A stretch of DNA of 64,000 bases, taken from Desulfobacteraceae bacterium. Lineage in GTDB: Bacteria > Desulfobacterota > Desulfobacteria > Desulfobacterales > Desulfosalsimonadaceae. This document shows positions 52,839 through 61,471 of this stretch, piece after piece. The notes beneath the pieces are model-generated. The model was not told where the DNA came from and searched no databases. It was given only the letters and a program-made list of their open reading frames with translations. Location of the stretch: contig JABZFM010000008.1 of assembly GCA_014237465.1 (NCBI GenBank), positions 1-64,000 of the forward strand, given 5' to 3'. A program made the position numbers and the translations under genes. How positions within the stretch are numbered: the stretch's first letter is position 1; every line of letters starts with the position of its first letter.

Positions 52839-53657
52839 ATGGATACAAATAAAACGCAACTGCTGCTGGAAGTCAACAACATCGAAGTTGTTTATAACGA
52901 TATCGTGCAGGTCTTAAGGGGGGTCAGTCTGCATGTTCCCAAGGGGGGCATCGTTGCATTGCTCGGCACCAACGGGGCGGGCAAAACAACGACCCTGCGG
53001 GCCATCAGCGGGCTGCTCAAGCCGGAAAACGGGTTTATCCGCGATGGTTTCATCAAGTTCATGGGTGATGACATTACCAATGTACTGGGCACACAGGTGG
53101 TAAAACTCGGGGCGGTGATGGTTCCTGAAGGCCGCCGTATTTTTAAACATCTCACGGTGGATGAAAATATCCGGGTCGGTTCCATTATCCGAAAAGACGG
53201 CCATCAAAAAATCCGCGAAGACCACGAGCTGATGTATCGGCATTTTCCGCGGCTGTCCGATATCACCCACCGGCTGGCCGGATACTGCTCCGGCGGTGAA
53301 CAGCAGATGATCGCCATTGCAAGGGCGTTGATGGCTGCCCCCAAGATGCTCATGCTCGACGAACCATCGCTCGGCCTTGCGCCGCTGTTGGTAAAGGAAA
53401 TCTTTGAAAATATCGAGCTGATCAATAAGGAGATGAACACTACGATTCTAGTGGTAGAACAAAACGCAAAGATCGCCCTGGAAATATCACAATATGCCTA
53501 CATTATGGAGTCAGGCAAAATCGTGCTGGAAGGGCCGTCAGAGGAGCTGAAAAACAACCCCGACGTCAAGGAGTTCTACATGGGAGTGACCCAGGGCGGC
53601 GGCCGAAAGTCATTTAAGGAAATCAAGTCGTATAAACGGCGGAAACGGTGGATGTAG
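52839..53657 (+). CDS. livF: Branched-chain-type ABC transporter ATP-binding protein LivF
   Basis: 272 aa. Walker A GTNGAGKTT, signature CSGGEQQMIAIARAL, Walker B MLMLDEPSLGLAP, and switch region ILVVEQNAKIALE (the His is replaced by Gln, usual for LivF). The C-terminus carries an extra basic tail (SFKEIKSYKRRKRWM). Follows livK by about 160 bp with the hairpin between. Confidence 0.93.
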   Translation: MDTNKTQLLLEVNNIEVVYNDIVQVLRGVSLHVPKGGIVALLGTNGAGKTTTLRAISGLLKPENGFIRDGFIKFMGDDITNVLGTQVVKLGAVMVPEGRRIFKHLTVDENIRVGSIIRKDGHQKIREDHELMYRHFPRLSDITHRLAGYCSGGEQQMIAIARALMAAPKMLMLDEPSLGLAPLLVKEIFENIELINKEMNTTILVVEQNAKIALEISQYAYIMESGKIVLEGPSEELKNNPDVKEFYMGVTQGGGRKSFKEIKSYKRRKRWM

Positions 53658-53723
53658 CCGGTTTGACAGCCTGTTAAAAAGAGACCCACGGGGGGCCAAA
53701 CACGCCCGGAGAGGGAAAAAATA

Positions 53724-54116
53724 ATGAATATTTTAGTGGGGTATAGCGGCATGGGGATCTCGAATAAAGCCCTGTCTCTGGCACGGGAACACGCCCGGAT
53801 ATTCAACGCCAGAGTTTTTATTCTGACTTCCAGGGAAGGCGGGTCCGGAGAGAAGCTCAATGAAATTGAGCAGATAGAAAAGGGGCTTGACGAGGCCAGA
53901 CAATTAATAGAGGAACAGGGAGTCTCGTGCGAAACCCATCAACTCGCGCGCGGCATGTCGCCCGGTGAAGATATTGTCAAGTTTGCCCGGGATAACGATA
54001 TCAATTTGATATATGTCGGGATTAAAAAAAAATCAAAAGCCCAGAAAATCATTCTTGGCTCAACAGCCCAATATATTATTTTGAAAGCGCCTTGTCCGGT
54101 TGTGGCTGTTAAATAG
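53724..54116 (+). CDS. Universal stress protein (UspA family), short form
   Basis: 130 aa. NILVGYSGMGISNKALSLAR, then a coiled middle region, and IILGSTAQYIILKAPCPVVAVK at the end, which fits the nucleotide-binding G-S-T loop and the last strand of Usp proteins. It lacks part of the usual first loop. Its place inside the liv/fadD cluster suggests a dedicated stress or ATP-sensing role. Confidence 0.88.
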   Translation: MNILVGYSGMGISNKALSLAREHARIFNARVFILTSREGGSGEKLNEIEQIEKGLDEARQLIEEQGVSCETHQLARGMSPGEDIVKFARDNDINLIYVGIKKKSKAQKIILGSTAQYIILKAPCPVVAVK

Positions 54117-54153
54117 TGCCTGAACCCAACACCGTCAGACAGGAAGATATCCA

Positions 54154-55674
54154 ATGGGACTTTATGATTTTACATTCTATGACCTAATACAGCGCAATGC
54201 CGCTGCTTTTTCCAGGTCGATGGCATGGTACGAAGTCGATGACAGGCTCTCATTGACATTCGGTGATGTAAAAAACCGCGTGGATCTGATCGCCGGCGGG
54301 TTGAAAGCTGCAGGTATAGAAAAGGGCGATCGGCTGGGGGTGCTGGGGAAAAACAGCATCGAGTACTTCCTGCTCTATGGCGCGGCCGCCGCAGTGGGTG
54401 CGATAATTCTCCCGGTCAACTGGCGGCTTAATGCCGACGAAATCTGCTATATTCTCAACGACTGTACCCCCAGGTTTTTGTTTGCGGATGAGGAGTTTCA
54501 GGATATGATCACATCGCGCCGCCCGGATTTGCCGTCGATAGAGAAGTATTATAATCTGAAAGGCGACAGCGGCAGCCTGGATGCATTCACCTCCCTGCTT
54601 GATGCTGATGAAATGATTGAGACGCCCGGGGTGAACAGTGACGACGGCTTTGTGATCATCCATACGGCAGCGGTTGCCGGCAGGCCCCGGGGGGCGCTTC
54701 TGAGCCACGCAAACATGCTGTGTGCGTGTCTGCATCTTGACTATTACTTTGCCCTGTCCGAAAAAGACGTTCATTTGAGCCTTTTGCCCCTGTTTCATGT
54801 GGGCGGACTGTTTATGGCCGTTTCCGCGTTTCAGGCCGGTGCCTTAAACGTGAATATCAGCCGGTTCGATGCAGACAAAGCCGTAGGGCTCATTGAAGAG
54901 TTCGGTGTGTCATTATTTTTCGATTTTCCGCCCATTCTCGCCTCCATTCTGAAAGCCGCCGGGGAAAAAAAATGCAGCCTTCCCACGCTCCGGTCGGTGG
55001 TGGGGCTCGGCACGCCCGAAGATATTGACAGATATCAAAAAATGACCAGTGGAACGTATTATTGCATATACGGGCAGACTGAAACCGCAATGCTGGCGAC
55101 CATGGGACGTTACAACGATGCCCCCGGGTCGGCCGGTAAGCCTGTCATCCTTGCCGATGTCCGAACGGTCGATGACGATGACAGGCTGCTTCCTCCGGGA
55201 GAACCGGGTGAGATCGTCATGAAAGGGCCCCTGGTTTTCAAGGGATACTGGAACCTGCCCGAAGATAATTCGCATACTTTCCGGGGCGGGTGGCATCATA
55301 CCGGTGATATGGGACGATTTGATGAAAACGGATTTTTATTTTATGCTGGAAGAAAGCCGGAAAAGGAGCTGATTAAGCCCGGCGGAGAAAATGTATACCC
55401 CGCAGAGGTGGAAAAAATAATTCTTCAGCACCCGGCAGTGGAAAAGACAGCAGTCATCGGGGTACCGGATCCTAAGTGGAAGGAGGGGATCAAAGCAGTC
55501 TGTCAGCTCAAAGCCGGCGAATCGTTAGGCAACGCGGAACTCATCGCCTTTGTGGGCGATCGCATCGCCCGCTACAAGAAGCCCCATTATGTGGAAATAG
55601 TATCCGATTTGCCTTTAAAACCCGACGGCATGCCGGATAGGGAAAAGATCAAAAAACTCTATGGACAGTCATAA
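54154..55674 (+). CDS. Acyl-CoA synthetase (AMP-forming), about 500-aa class
   Basis: 506 aa. P-loop IIHTAAVAGRPRGALLSHAN: the usual T-S-G-T-T-G-x-P-K-G is altered, with Arg in place of the Lys and Ala-Ala-Val for Ser-Gly-Thr, a noteworthy change at the pyrophosphate-binding loop. Other motifs are normal: YCIYGQTETAMLAT, HTGDMGRFDENGFLFYAGRK and IKPGGENVYPAEVEKIIL, and the catalytic Lys region LPLKPDGMPDREKIKK. Last gene of the cluster and smaller than the FadD at 47468, so the pair may activate different acids or one may be regulatory. Confidence 0.88.
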   Translation: MGLYDFTFYDLIQRNAAAFSRSMAWYEVDDRLSLTFGDVKNRVDLIAGGLKAAGIEKGDRLGVLGKNSIEYFLLYGAAAAVGAIILPVNWRLNADEICYILNDCTPRFLFADEEFQDMITSRRPDLPSIEKYYNLKGDSGSLDAFTSLLDADEMIETPGVNSDDGFVIIHTAAVAGRPRGALLSHANMLCACLHLDYYFALSEKDVHLSLLPLFHVGGLFMAVSAFQAGALNVNISRFDADKAVGLIEEFGVSLFFDFPPILASILKAAGEKKCSLPTLRSVVGLGTPEDIDRYQKMTSGTYYCIYGQTETAMLATMGRYNDAPGSAGKPVILADVRTVDDDDRLLPPGEPGEIVMKGPLVFKGYWNLPEDNSHTFRGGWHHTGDMGRFDENGFLFYAGRKPEKELIKPGGENVYPAEVEKIILQHPAVEKTAVIGVPDPKWKEGIKAVCQLKAGESLGNAELIAFVGDRIARYKKPHYVEIVSDLPLKPDGMPDREKIKKLYGQS

Positions 55675-55714
55675 TTCCAAATGGAATAAAAACGAAGACG
55701 GGTAATGAGGTGGT

Positions 55715-57574
55715 CTAATCGAACGGCATGTAAATTTCCACTTCTTCACTAATACCGCTTTTTATTTCGGCATTCGGGTAGTGTTTCTCGAAAACCCGGA
55801 TCATGGCCTTATTTTCACTGAGCAGGATGGCTGTAAAGCCTTTGTATTTATTTTCCCTGGCGATTTTTTCCAACATCTGAAGCATATAGCTTCCAAGCCC
55901 CATACCCTGATAGTCTTCATTGACCACAAAAGCCACTTCAGCCAGATCCGTCTCTTCGGCAATGCCGTAGGAACCGATGGCCACAATCTCCTTATGCTTG
56001 CCGCGCTGAACGATACCGATGATGGTCATGTTCTGATGGTAATCGACAGCAGCCCATTGTTTCTGAAGCATTTCCCTGGAGAAGACCTTGCGTTTATAGA
56101 AAAAACGATAAAAGACGGTGCTCTCCTGCAAAGAGTAATAGAAATTCCGGGTAGCGAACTCATCGGACGGCAGAAGCGGACGGAATTCAACGATCTTTCC
56201 GCTTTTCAGTTCTATGTGGTCCTTATAGTTCTCCAGAAACATGAGGTCCTGATTGCTGGGCGGCAGTTGATCCCCGAAGATGTAATGTCGTTTTTTAGCT
56301 TCACTGATCAGTTTTTCCCGAAACTTGGGATGGGCGATCTGGGCCAGCTCCATAACCCGTTGATAAATGCCTTTGCCATTGAGTTCGGCAATTCCGTATT
56401 CGGTCACCACGACGTCGACATCGCCCCGCGTGGTGGCAATTCCGGCGCCTTCACTCAGGTGGGGAACAATCCGGGAAACCTGGTCGTTCTGCGCCGTGGA
56501 AGGGAGCGCAATAATGGAGAATCCCCCTTTGGACATCTTGCTGCCCCGGATAAAATCCACCTGGTCACCGATGCCGCTATAGAAAATGTAGCCCTTGGAG
56601 TCCGTACAGATCTGGCCGGTGAGATCGATCTCCAGAGCAGAGCTTATGGAAATAAGATTGTCATTTTTGGCAATCACATTGGGGTCGTTGACGAAATCCG
56701 AACCCCGAAAATAGAACATGGGGTTATTGTCCAGAAAGTTGTACAGTCGCTGCGACCCCATACACAGGGAGGTGACCACTCTGTTGGGCAGAAAGGATTT
56801 TTTCTTGTTGGTGATGACACGCTGCTCAAAAAGGGGCAAAAATCCATCGGTGATCACCTGGGTATGGATGCCCAGGTCCTTTTTGCCTTTCAGGTGAGGC
56901 AGAATGGAGTTCGGCAGGTGCCCGAAACCCACCTGCAGTGTGGCCCCGTCATCGACAAGCTGGTTCACATATTTGGCGATACGCTCCACGATGGCCTGGT
57001 TTTTGGCTTCAGGAAGGGCCTCTACCAGCGGTTCTTCATAAGGGACGATGTAGTCGATATCATCAACATGGACGAAGCTGTCGCCCCACGTGCGCGGCAT
57101 GCGGGGGTTGACCTGGGCAATCACGGTCCGGGCACTGTTCATACCGGAAACGGTGATATCAACGGAAATGCCCAGGCTGCAGAAGCCGTATCGGTCCGGC
57201 GGACTGACCTGCACCAGGGCGACATCCAGACCGATCTGTTTGGAATCGAACAGATCGGGAATCTGGGAAAGATACGCCGGAACATAATCGATTTTTCCCT
57301 CAAAGGCCGCCTGGCGCATATGCAGACTGATAAAGAAGAGCTTCAGGGAAAATCGTTCCGAAAAATCCGGAGAATGGACATACTGGGAAAACGTCGAGGA
57401 AAACATCTGGTAGATCACGATATCCTGGATAGCGGCATCTTCAATCATGGCCCGGATGAGCTGCTGGGGTTCCCCGCAGCCTGTGCCGATAAAAACCCTG
57501 CTGCCGTTCTTGATTTTCTTTACTGCTTTTTCCGGGGACAGGATTTTATCCGGGCAGTATGCGTTCAGATCCAT
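55715..57574 (-). CDS. Acetyl-CoA hydrolase/CoA-transferase fused to a GNAT domain
   Basis: 619 aa, two domains. Residues 1 to about 430 form the acetyl-CoA hydrolase/transferase unit (GTGCGEPQQLIRAMIED; VGFGHLPNSILPHLKGKKDL; VVTEYGIAELNGKGIYQRVM). Residues about 460-619 are a GNAT acetyltransferase with the acetyl-CoA loop VVNEDYQGMGLGSYMLQM. Such fusions are known in delta-type proteobacteria. A role in acetate/acetyl-CoA handling with a built-in lysine acetyltransferase is a reasonable guess. It converges on the fadD2 gene, 40 bp apart. Confidence 0.93.
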   Translation of the reverse strand: MDLNAYCPDKILSPEKAVKKIKNGSRVFIGTGCGEPQQLIRAMIEDAAIQDIVIYQMFSSTFSQYVHSPDFSERFSLKLFFISLHMRQAAFEGKIDYVPAYLSQIPDLFDSKQIGLDVALVQVSPPDRYGFCSLGISVDITVSGMNSARTVIAQVNPRMPRTWGDSFVHVDDIDYIVPYEEPLVEALPEAKNQAIVERIAKYVNQLVDDGATLQVGFGHLPNSILPHLKGKKDLGIHTQVITDGFLPLFEQRVITNKKKSFLPNRVVTSLCMGSQRLYNFLDNNPMFYFRGSDFVNDPNVIAKNDNLISISSALEIDLTGQICTDSKGYIFYSGIGDQVDFIRGSKMSKGGFSIIALPSTAQNDQVSRIVPHLSEGAGIATTRGDVDVVVTEYGIAELNGKGIYQRVMELAQIAHPKFREKLISEAKKRHYIFGDQLPPSNQDLMFLENYKDHIELKSGKIVEFRPLLPSDEFATRNFYYSLQESTVFYRFFYKRKVFSREMLQKQWAAVDYHQNMTIIGIVQRGKHKEIVAIGSYGIAEETDLAEVAFVVNEDYQGMGLGSYMLQMLEKIARENKYKGFTAILLSENKAMIRVFEKHYPNAEIKSGISEEVEIYMPFD

Positions 57575-57883
57575 CGATTAACTCCCAGTAAAATTTTTCA
57601 GCCAGTTTTAGCTTGTATTTAGCAAAACAAGGCGCCAGACGTCAAGGTATATTGGTCATTTTAACGTTTTGCAGCATGGTGTAACGCCCTTAAATTATGG
57701 ATAACAAAACAAATAGTATAGACAGAGTTAATTTTTACTGGTATATGAACGATATCGGATTAATTAACAGGTTGTTGAACCTAAACTCAAATTTTACAAG
57801 GAGAACTGCCTATGGGAAAAACTGGTTGAATAGAAAGAGATGTCTTTATGAAAGGAATTTCTAAATAGAAAAAGGAGGGACCA
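57575..57883. other. Divergent intergenic region with two minicistrons
   Basis: Separates the CoA-hydrolase fusion from the outer-membrane protein gene. It contains two tiny frames with starts: MGKTG at 57812-57829, with AAGGAGA upstream, and MKGISK at 57848-57868. Both precede the real gene's AAAGGAGG site. They may be leftover starts or short leaders; nothing else was seen. Confidence 0.35.
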
Positions 57884-59341
57884 ATGAAGAAATTTTCAGT
57901 CATTATGTCTTTAATTCTATCAGCTTTACTCTTTTTATCCTGCCCGGTTTTAGCCGGAACGGAGATGGGCAAGGTCACACCGGCGAAGCCCGGTGTAAAC
58001 ATTCAACTTTTCGGCAGCTTAAAAACGTTTCCGCATTTTGTGGACAATTTGGATTTCAATAAAGACGATACCATTTATAACTGGATACTTGATGAAAGTG
58101 GTATTATTGACGATGATGAAATGACGGTTAGAAATGAACTCCGTGTTGGTATGAAAGGCGGCGGTGAAAACTGGAAATTTTTGGTGATCCTGGAATCGGA
58201 TTTTGCCCTGGATAAAGAAAATGCAGATCGCGGGGCACGTATAGGAGAGATCAGCACCAACCTTGGCATGACCGGCGAAGACTTTGCCGTTGAAAAACTG
58301 GACTTCAGTTATGATTTTTCAGCTCACGGCCTGCCGGTTACTGTTGAAACCGGCTGGAACACTAAATGGCTTGATATAGAAACAGGTGGTGTGCTATACG
58401 GGGATGATCATCCTTATATTGGCTTTAAAGGGACCTCAAATGGAATTAGCTGGGAACTCCTGAATTTAATCATATATGACAGAATAGCAGGTACACCAGG
58501 TCCACCAGATCCATTAGATGGTGAATCCCCTGACTGGCGGGTATATTCCGCAAAAATGGCTTTTCCGGCAGGGGATATGAAAGTCAGCCCTTTTTATGCT
58601 TTCAGTGATAACAATGCAAGGGATGCTAACGTTCATTACTTTGGCATACAGACCTTTGGTAAAATGGGCAATCTCTCGCCAAAAGCCGAATTTGTCTATG
58701 CTTTAGGGGAAAAGGATAATTTTACTACAACCGGCGGCGAGGGTGACATTTCCGCTTTTGCCGGGTTTGCCTCCATAGAAATGTCTGTTGAAGACATGTT
58801 TAATCCCTATTTCGGCGGTTATTTTGTATCCGGTGACGATGATGCCAGTGACGAGGATATTGAAGCGTTTAACCCGATCACCAATATCTCCCGTTATGCC
58901 GGACCTTTTGCTATGGAAAATGCGTTTATTTACCGATATGTCCCGGTTCTGGGCACCCACCTTTACAGCAACACCTTTGATACCCTGGGCACCGCTGGGG
59001 GCTATGGCGGCATCAGTAATTCCTCCAGTGCCAACAGTCCGGGTATGTATAACCTGGGCATCGGAACCAAGGGCGCCATGGACAAGTGGTCCTACAAGGC
59101 GCAGTTCGTGTATTTCTGGTTTGCAGAAACCGGTGCGCTTGAGGATGTTGAAGGCAAATGCATAGACGATGCGGTGGGCCTGGAATTTGATTTGCAGGTC
59201 ACCTATCATTTCTCCAAGAATTTTTCATTGGGAAATGTGTTTGCTCTGTTCGATCCAGGCGACGGGGTCCAGGATCTGCGTGGAGAAGATTATGACCAAA
59301 TGGCGATTCTCAACACTGTGGAACTCAAGTGGACCTTTTAA
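57884..59341 (+). CDS. Outer-membrane beta-barrel protein (porin-like)
   Basis: 485 aa. Signal peptide FSVIMSLILSALLFLSCPVL ending at ALAG-type cleavage. The mature part has alternating strands with aromatic girdles (LDFSYDFSAHG, YKAQFVYFWFAETG, FSLGNVFALFD) and ends in VELKWTF with the terminal Phe required for barrel assembly. Acidic turns (DDDASDEDIEA) are surface loops. It is likely a porin or transport channel; what it passes is unknown. A strong intrinsic terminator follows. Confidence 0.82.
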   Translation: MKKFSVIMSLILSALLFLSCPVLAGTEMGKVTPAKPGVNIQLFGSLKTFPHFVDNLDFNKDDTIYNWILDESGIIDDDEMTVRNELRVGMKGGGENWKFLVILESDFALDKENADRGARIGEISTNLGMTGEDFAVEKLDFSYDFSAHGLPVTVETGWNTKWLDIETGGVLYGDDHPYIGFKGTSNGISWELLNLIIYDRIAGTPGPPDPLDGESPDWRVYSAKMAFPAGDMKVSPFYAFSDNNARDANVHYFGIQTFGKMGNLSPKAEFVYALGEKDNFTTTGGEGDISAFAGFASIEMSVEDMFNPYFGGYFVSGDDDASDEDIEAFNPITNISRYAGPFAMENAFIYRYVPVLGTHLYSNTFDTLGTAGGYGGISNSSSANSPGMYNLGIGTKGAMDKWSYKAQFVYFWFAETGALEDVEGKCIDDAVGLEFDLQVTYHFSKNFSLGNVFALFDPGDGVQDLRGEDYDQMAILNTVELKWTF

Positions 59342-59372
59342 CCTGAAATCATGCTGAGTTTTTTTATGTACG

Positions 59373-59401
59373 AAAAAAGGCCGGAATGTCCGGCCTTTTT
59401 T
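59373..59401. terminator. Intrinsic terminator after the porin gene
   Basis: AAAAAAGGCCGG, loop AATGT, CCGGCCTTTTTT: a perfect GC stem with A- and T-runs on both sides, so it can work in both directions. It lies 32 bp after the porin stop. Confidence 0.92.
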
Positions 59402-59439
59402 CGTAACTTAAAGTGATGGCTTCACAAAAAGTCCAAATT

Positions 59440-59540
59440 CTGTGTTGCGCTGCATCCTTCGTTTCTTCAAAGTACGCTAAGTACGCTAAGTACAAATCAT
59501 CACTCAGGATTTGTGCGCCTTGCCAATTTTATAAGATTGG
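59440..59540. repeat. Dispersed repeat with tandem GTACGCTAA
   Basis: GTACGCTAA is tandemly repeated (59472-59480, 59481-59489, plus GTAC). It is flanked by TTGCGCTGCATCC and TGCGCCTTG. The flanking blocks recur, with a different centre, around 31806-31895 (inverted) and 25750, and in part near 7040, so this is one member of a dispersed family. Confidence 0.45.
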
Positions 59541-59619
59541 TGGAGCTTTTTTCTTTGCCATCCCAAATCGACTTTTTTCGAGCCCATCAAAGTTAATGTA
59601 ATTAACAGGACGGACAAAC

Positions 59620-61368
59620 ATGTTAAAAAAGCGGCTTTTCGGAATTTTTGTGTTTTTTTGCTTAATTGCAGCGGCCAACCCGGCTTATGCGGAGGCTCCT
59701 GATTACCAGCTGCTTATGGATTTTTTAAATCAATCCTTTCCGGATCAATACCAGGTGCTGGCAAATATTTCGGCAAAAAATCGGGATCGATTTGTGTTTC
59801 CCCAAAATGATCTTTCCCTGGCAAAAGGACAGGAACTGCTGGTATTGGAACAACAGGCTGAAACGCCTGTTTACCTGCTTTCGGTAATCGGTGTTCTGCA
59901 AATAGAGGGTCTGGTCGATCATTCATATGTCGCCCGACAGATCGCGGCATGGGGCGAAACAAAACCGGGGCAGGGAGATCCGATTGTCATTCCCGCCTCT
60001 CCAACCATCTATCTTTATACCAATATTAAAGCCAAAGACGGATTTGCGCCATACCGGAAACTGCTGCAGGAATTGATCAGGCAAAATTATGAGGTGAAGG
60101 AAATTGATTCACCTGAGTTTGCTGCGACCGAAGATAAATATGGCGTTTTGCTGCGTCTGGAAGGCTCAGATCTCAGCCTGACAACAAAGCTGCAGTCTCT
60201 ATATTCCGGGGCAACAATGTTTTCCGAAGCTCAATCAATCGAGCCGGATTGTCAGGTTAGCACGTCCCGGCCGCAGCAAGATCAGGATTTTCCGGCTCAG
60301 ACCAAAGATGCAAAAAATTTTCAAAAAGCCGATCCGGACCCGAATATAGACTTGGCCCGGCAGATCCTGAGGCTTCCGGAAAATTTTAACAGATTGGTCA
60401 TCTGCCAGATAGACCCTACCGAAGAACTGGAATTCGCATTACTCAATAATGACAAAATTCAGATATTTCATTATCGCGCAGATGAGCTGGAACCGGCATA
60501 CGCGTATGAATTTAAAACACAAGGACTTATCGACCTGCACCTGCATGCCATGGACCTGACCGGAGATGGTCTTGACGAATTGATTGTGACCATGGGTCGG
60601 CAGGCAATTGAGTTTGATGCCCGGACCACGAAAATTAGCTCCCGGATTTTGAGTTTTAAGGAAAACCGTCTTACGCTTCTGGCCGGAAAGCTGCCCTATT
60701 ACCTGCGGGTAATTGGCGACAGTGCGGGCAAACCAATATTGCTCGGTCAGAAAAAAGGGGAATATGAACCTTATTCCGGAGATATTTTTGAAATTTGCTT
60801 AAAAAGTGGCGGCGATATATCTACCGAGGTATATGGGCCCGCATCCGGGATCTATTCTGTATATCAATTTAGTTTCATTCCTGAATTTGTCGACAATATC
60901 ATGATCCTCGAACCTTCCGACCTCATAACCGTCTATCATGGCGACACGAAGAAAATAGCGGCTGTAACAGATACAAGTTTCGGCAGGTTCAACATCGTTC
61001 CCTATCCGATCAGGCGCGAAGAGTTGGAATTTATCGGCGGATTTAATGATAAAAAAACATTTGCAGAGCAGTTTGCGCCCCGGCGGTTTCTCCTGAAACA
61101 AAATTATGACAGTCAGATTTTTACAATTAACAAACAGCGTAAGACTTACTGGAATATGAACCGACTGAAGAATATCTTTTCAAATCAAAAAGCCCAAGAC
61201 AATCTGGTTGCGGTCAAATGGACAGGTCAGCATATCCGGCAGACATGGGAATCTGAAAAACTATCAAAAGATATTCTGGATTTTTCCTTCATGCCCGGAG
61301 AAAACCGTGACGTGATATTCGTGCTGATCAGAGACGCCCAGGGCTTTGCCCTGCAAAAAATTGAATAG
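59620..61368 (+). CDS. Secreted 582-aa protein of unknown function
   Basis: A signal peptide (LFGIFVFFCLIAAANPAYA) shows export to the periplasm. One segment, LHAMDLTGDGLDELIVTMGR, has the D-x-x-G-D-G-x-x-D-x-x-V pattern of FG-GAP/VCBS-type calcium-binding beta-propeller repeats, and a second partial repeat may lie near NRLVICQIDPTEELEFALLN. A beta-propeller is therefore plausible, but no family was named. It lies 100 bp before the FRG-domain gene on the same strand and may be coupled to it. Confidence 0.55.
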   Translation: MLKKRLFGIFVFFCLIAAANPAYAEAPDYQLLMDFLNQSFPDQYQVLANISAKNRDRFVFPQNDLSLAKGQELLVLEQQAETPVYLLSVIGVLQIEGLVDHSYVARQIAAWGETKPGQGDPIVIPASPTIYLYTNIKAKDGFAPYRKLLQELIRQNYEVKEIDSPEFAATEDKYGVLLRLEGSDLSLTTKLQSLYSGATMFSEAQSIEPDCQVSTSRPQQDQDFPAQTKDAKNFQKADPDPNIDLARQILRLPENFNRLVICQIDPTEELEFALLNNDKIQIFHYRADELEPAYAYEFKTQGLIDLHLHAMDLTGDGLDELIVTMGRQAIEFDARTTKISSRILSFKENRLTLLAGKLPYYLRVIGDSAGKPILLGQKKGEYEPYSGDIFEICLKSGGDISTEVYGPASGIYSVYQFSFIPEFVDNIMILEPSDLITVYHGDTKKIAAVTDTSFGRFNIVPYPIRREELEFIGGFNDKKTFAEQFAPRRFLLKQNYDSQIFTINKQRKTYWNMNRLKNIFSNQKAQDNLVAVKWTGQHIRQTWESEKLSKDILDFSFMPGENRDVIFVLIRDAQGFALQKIE

Positions 61369-61471
61369 GTATGCAGATCGCAAAATCCTCTCTCTATGAG
61401 GGTGCATTTCATGCACCAATAGATTTTCAAAAAACAGGATTCCATTCGGGAACGGATAAAGCGGAGGGCAC

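Noticed and set aside
55781-57622. A 613-aa open frame on the plus strand over the acetyl-CoA hydrolase/GNAT gene
   Set aside because: It mirrors a gene with clear family motifs on the other strand, has no recognisable domains, and is His/Gly/Asp-biased as expected for an antisense shadow.
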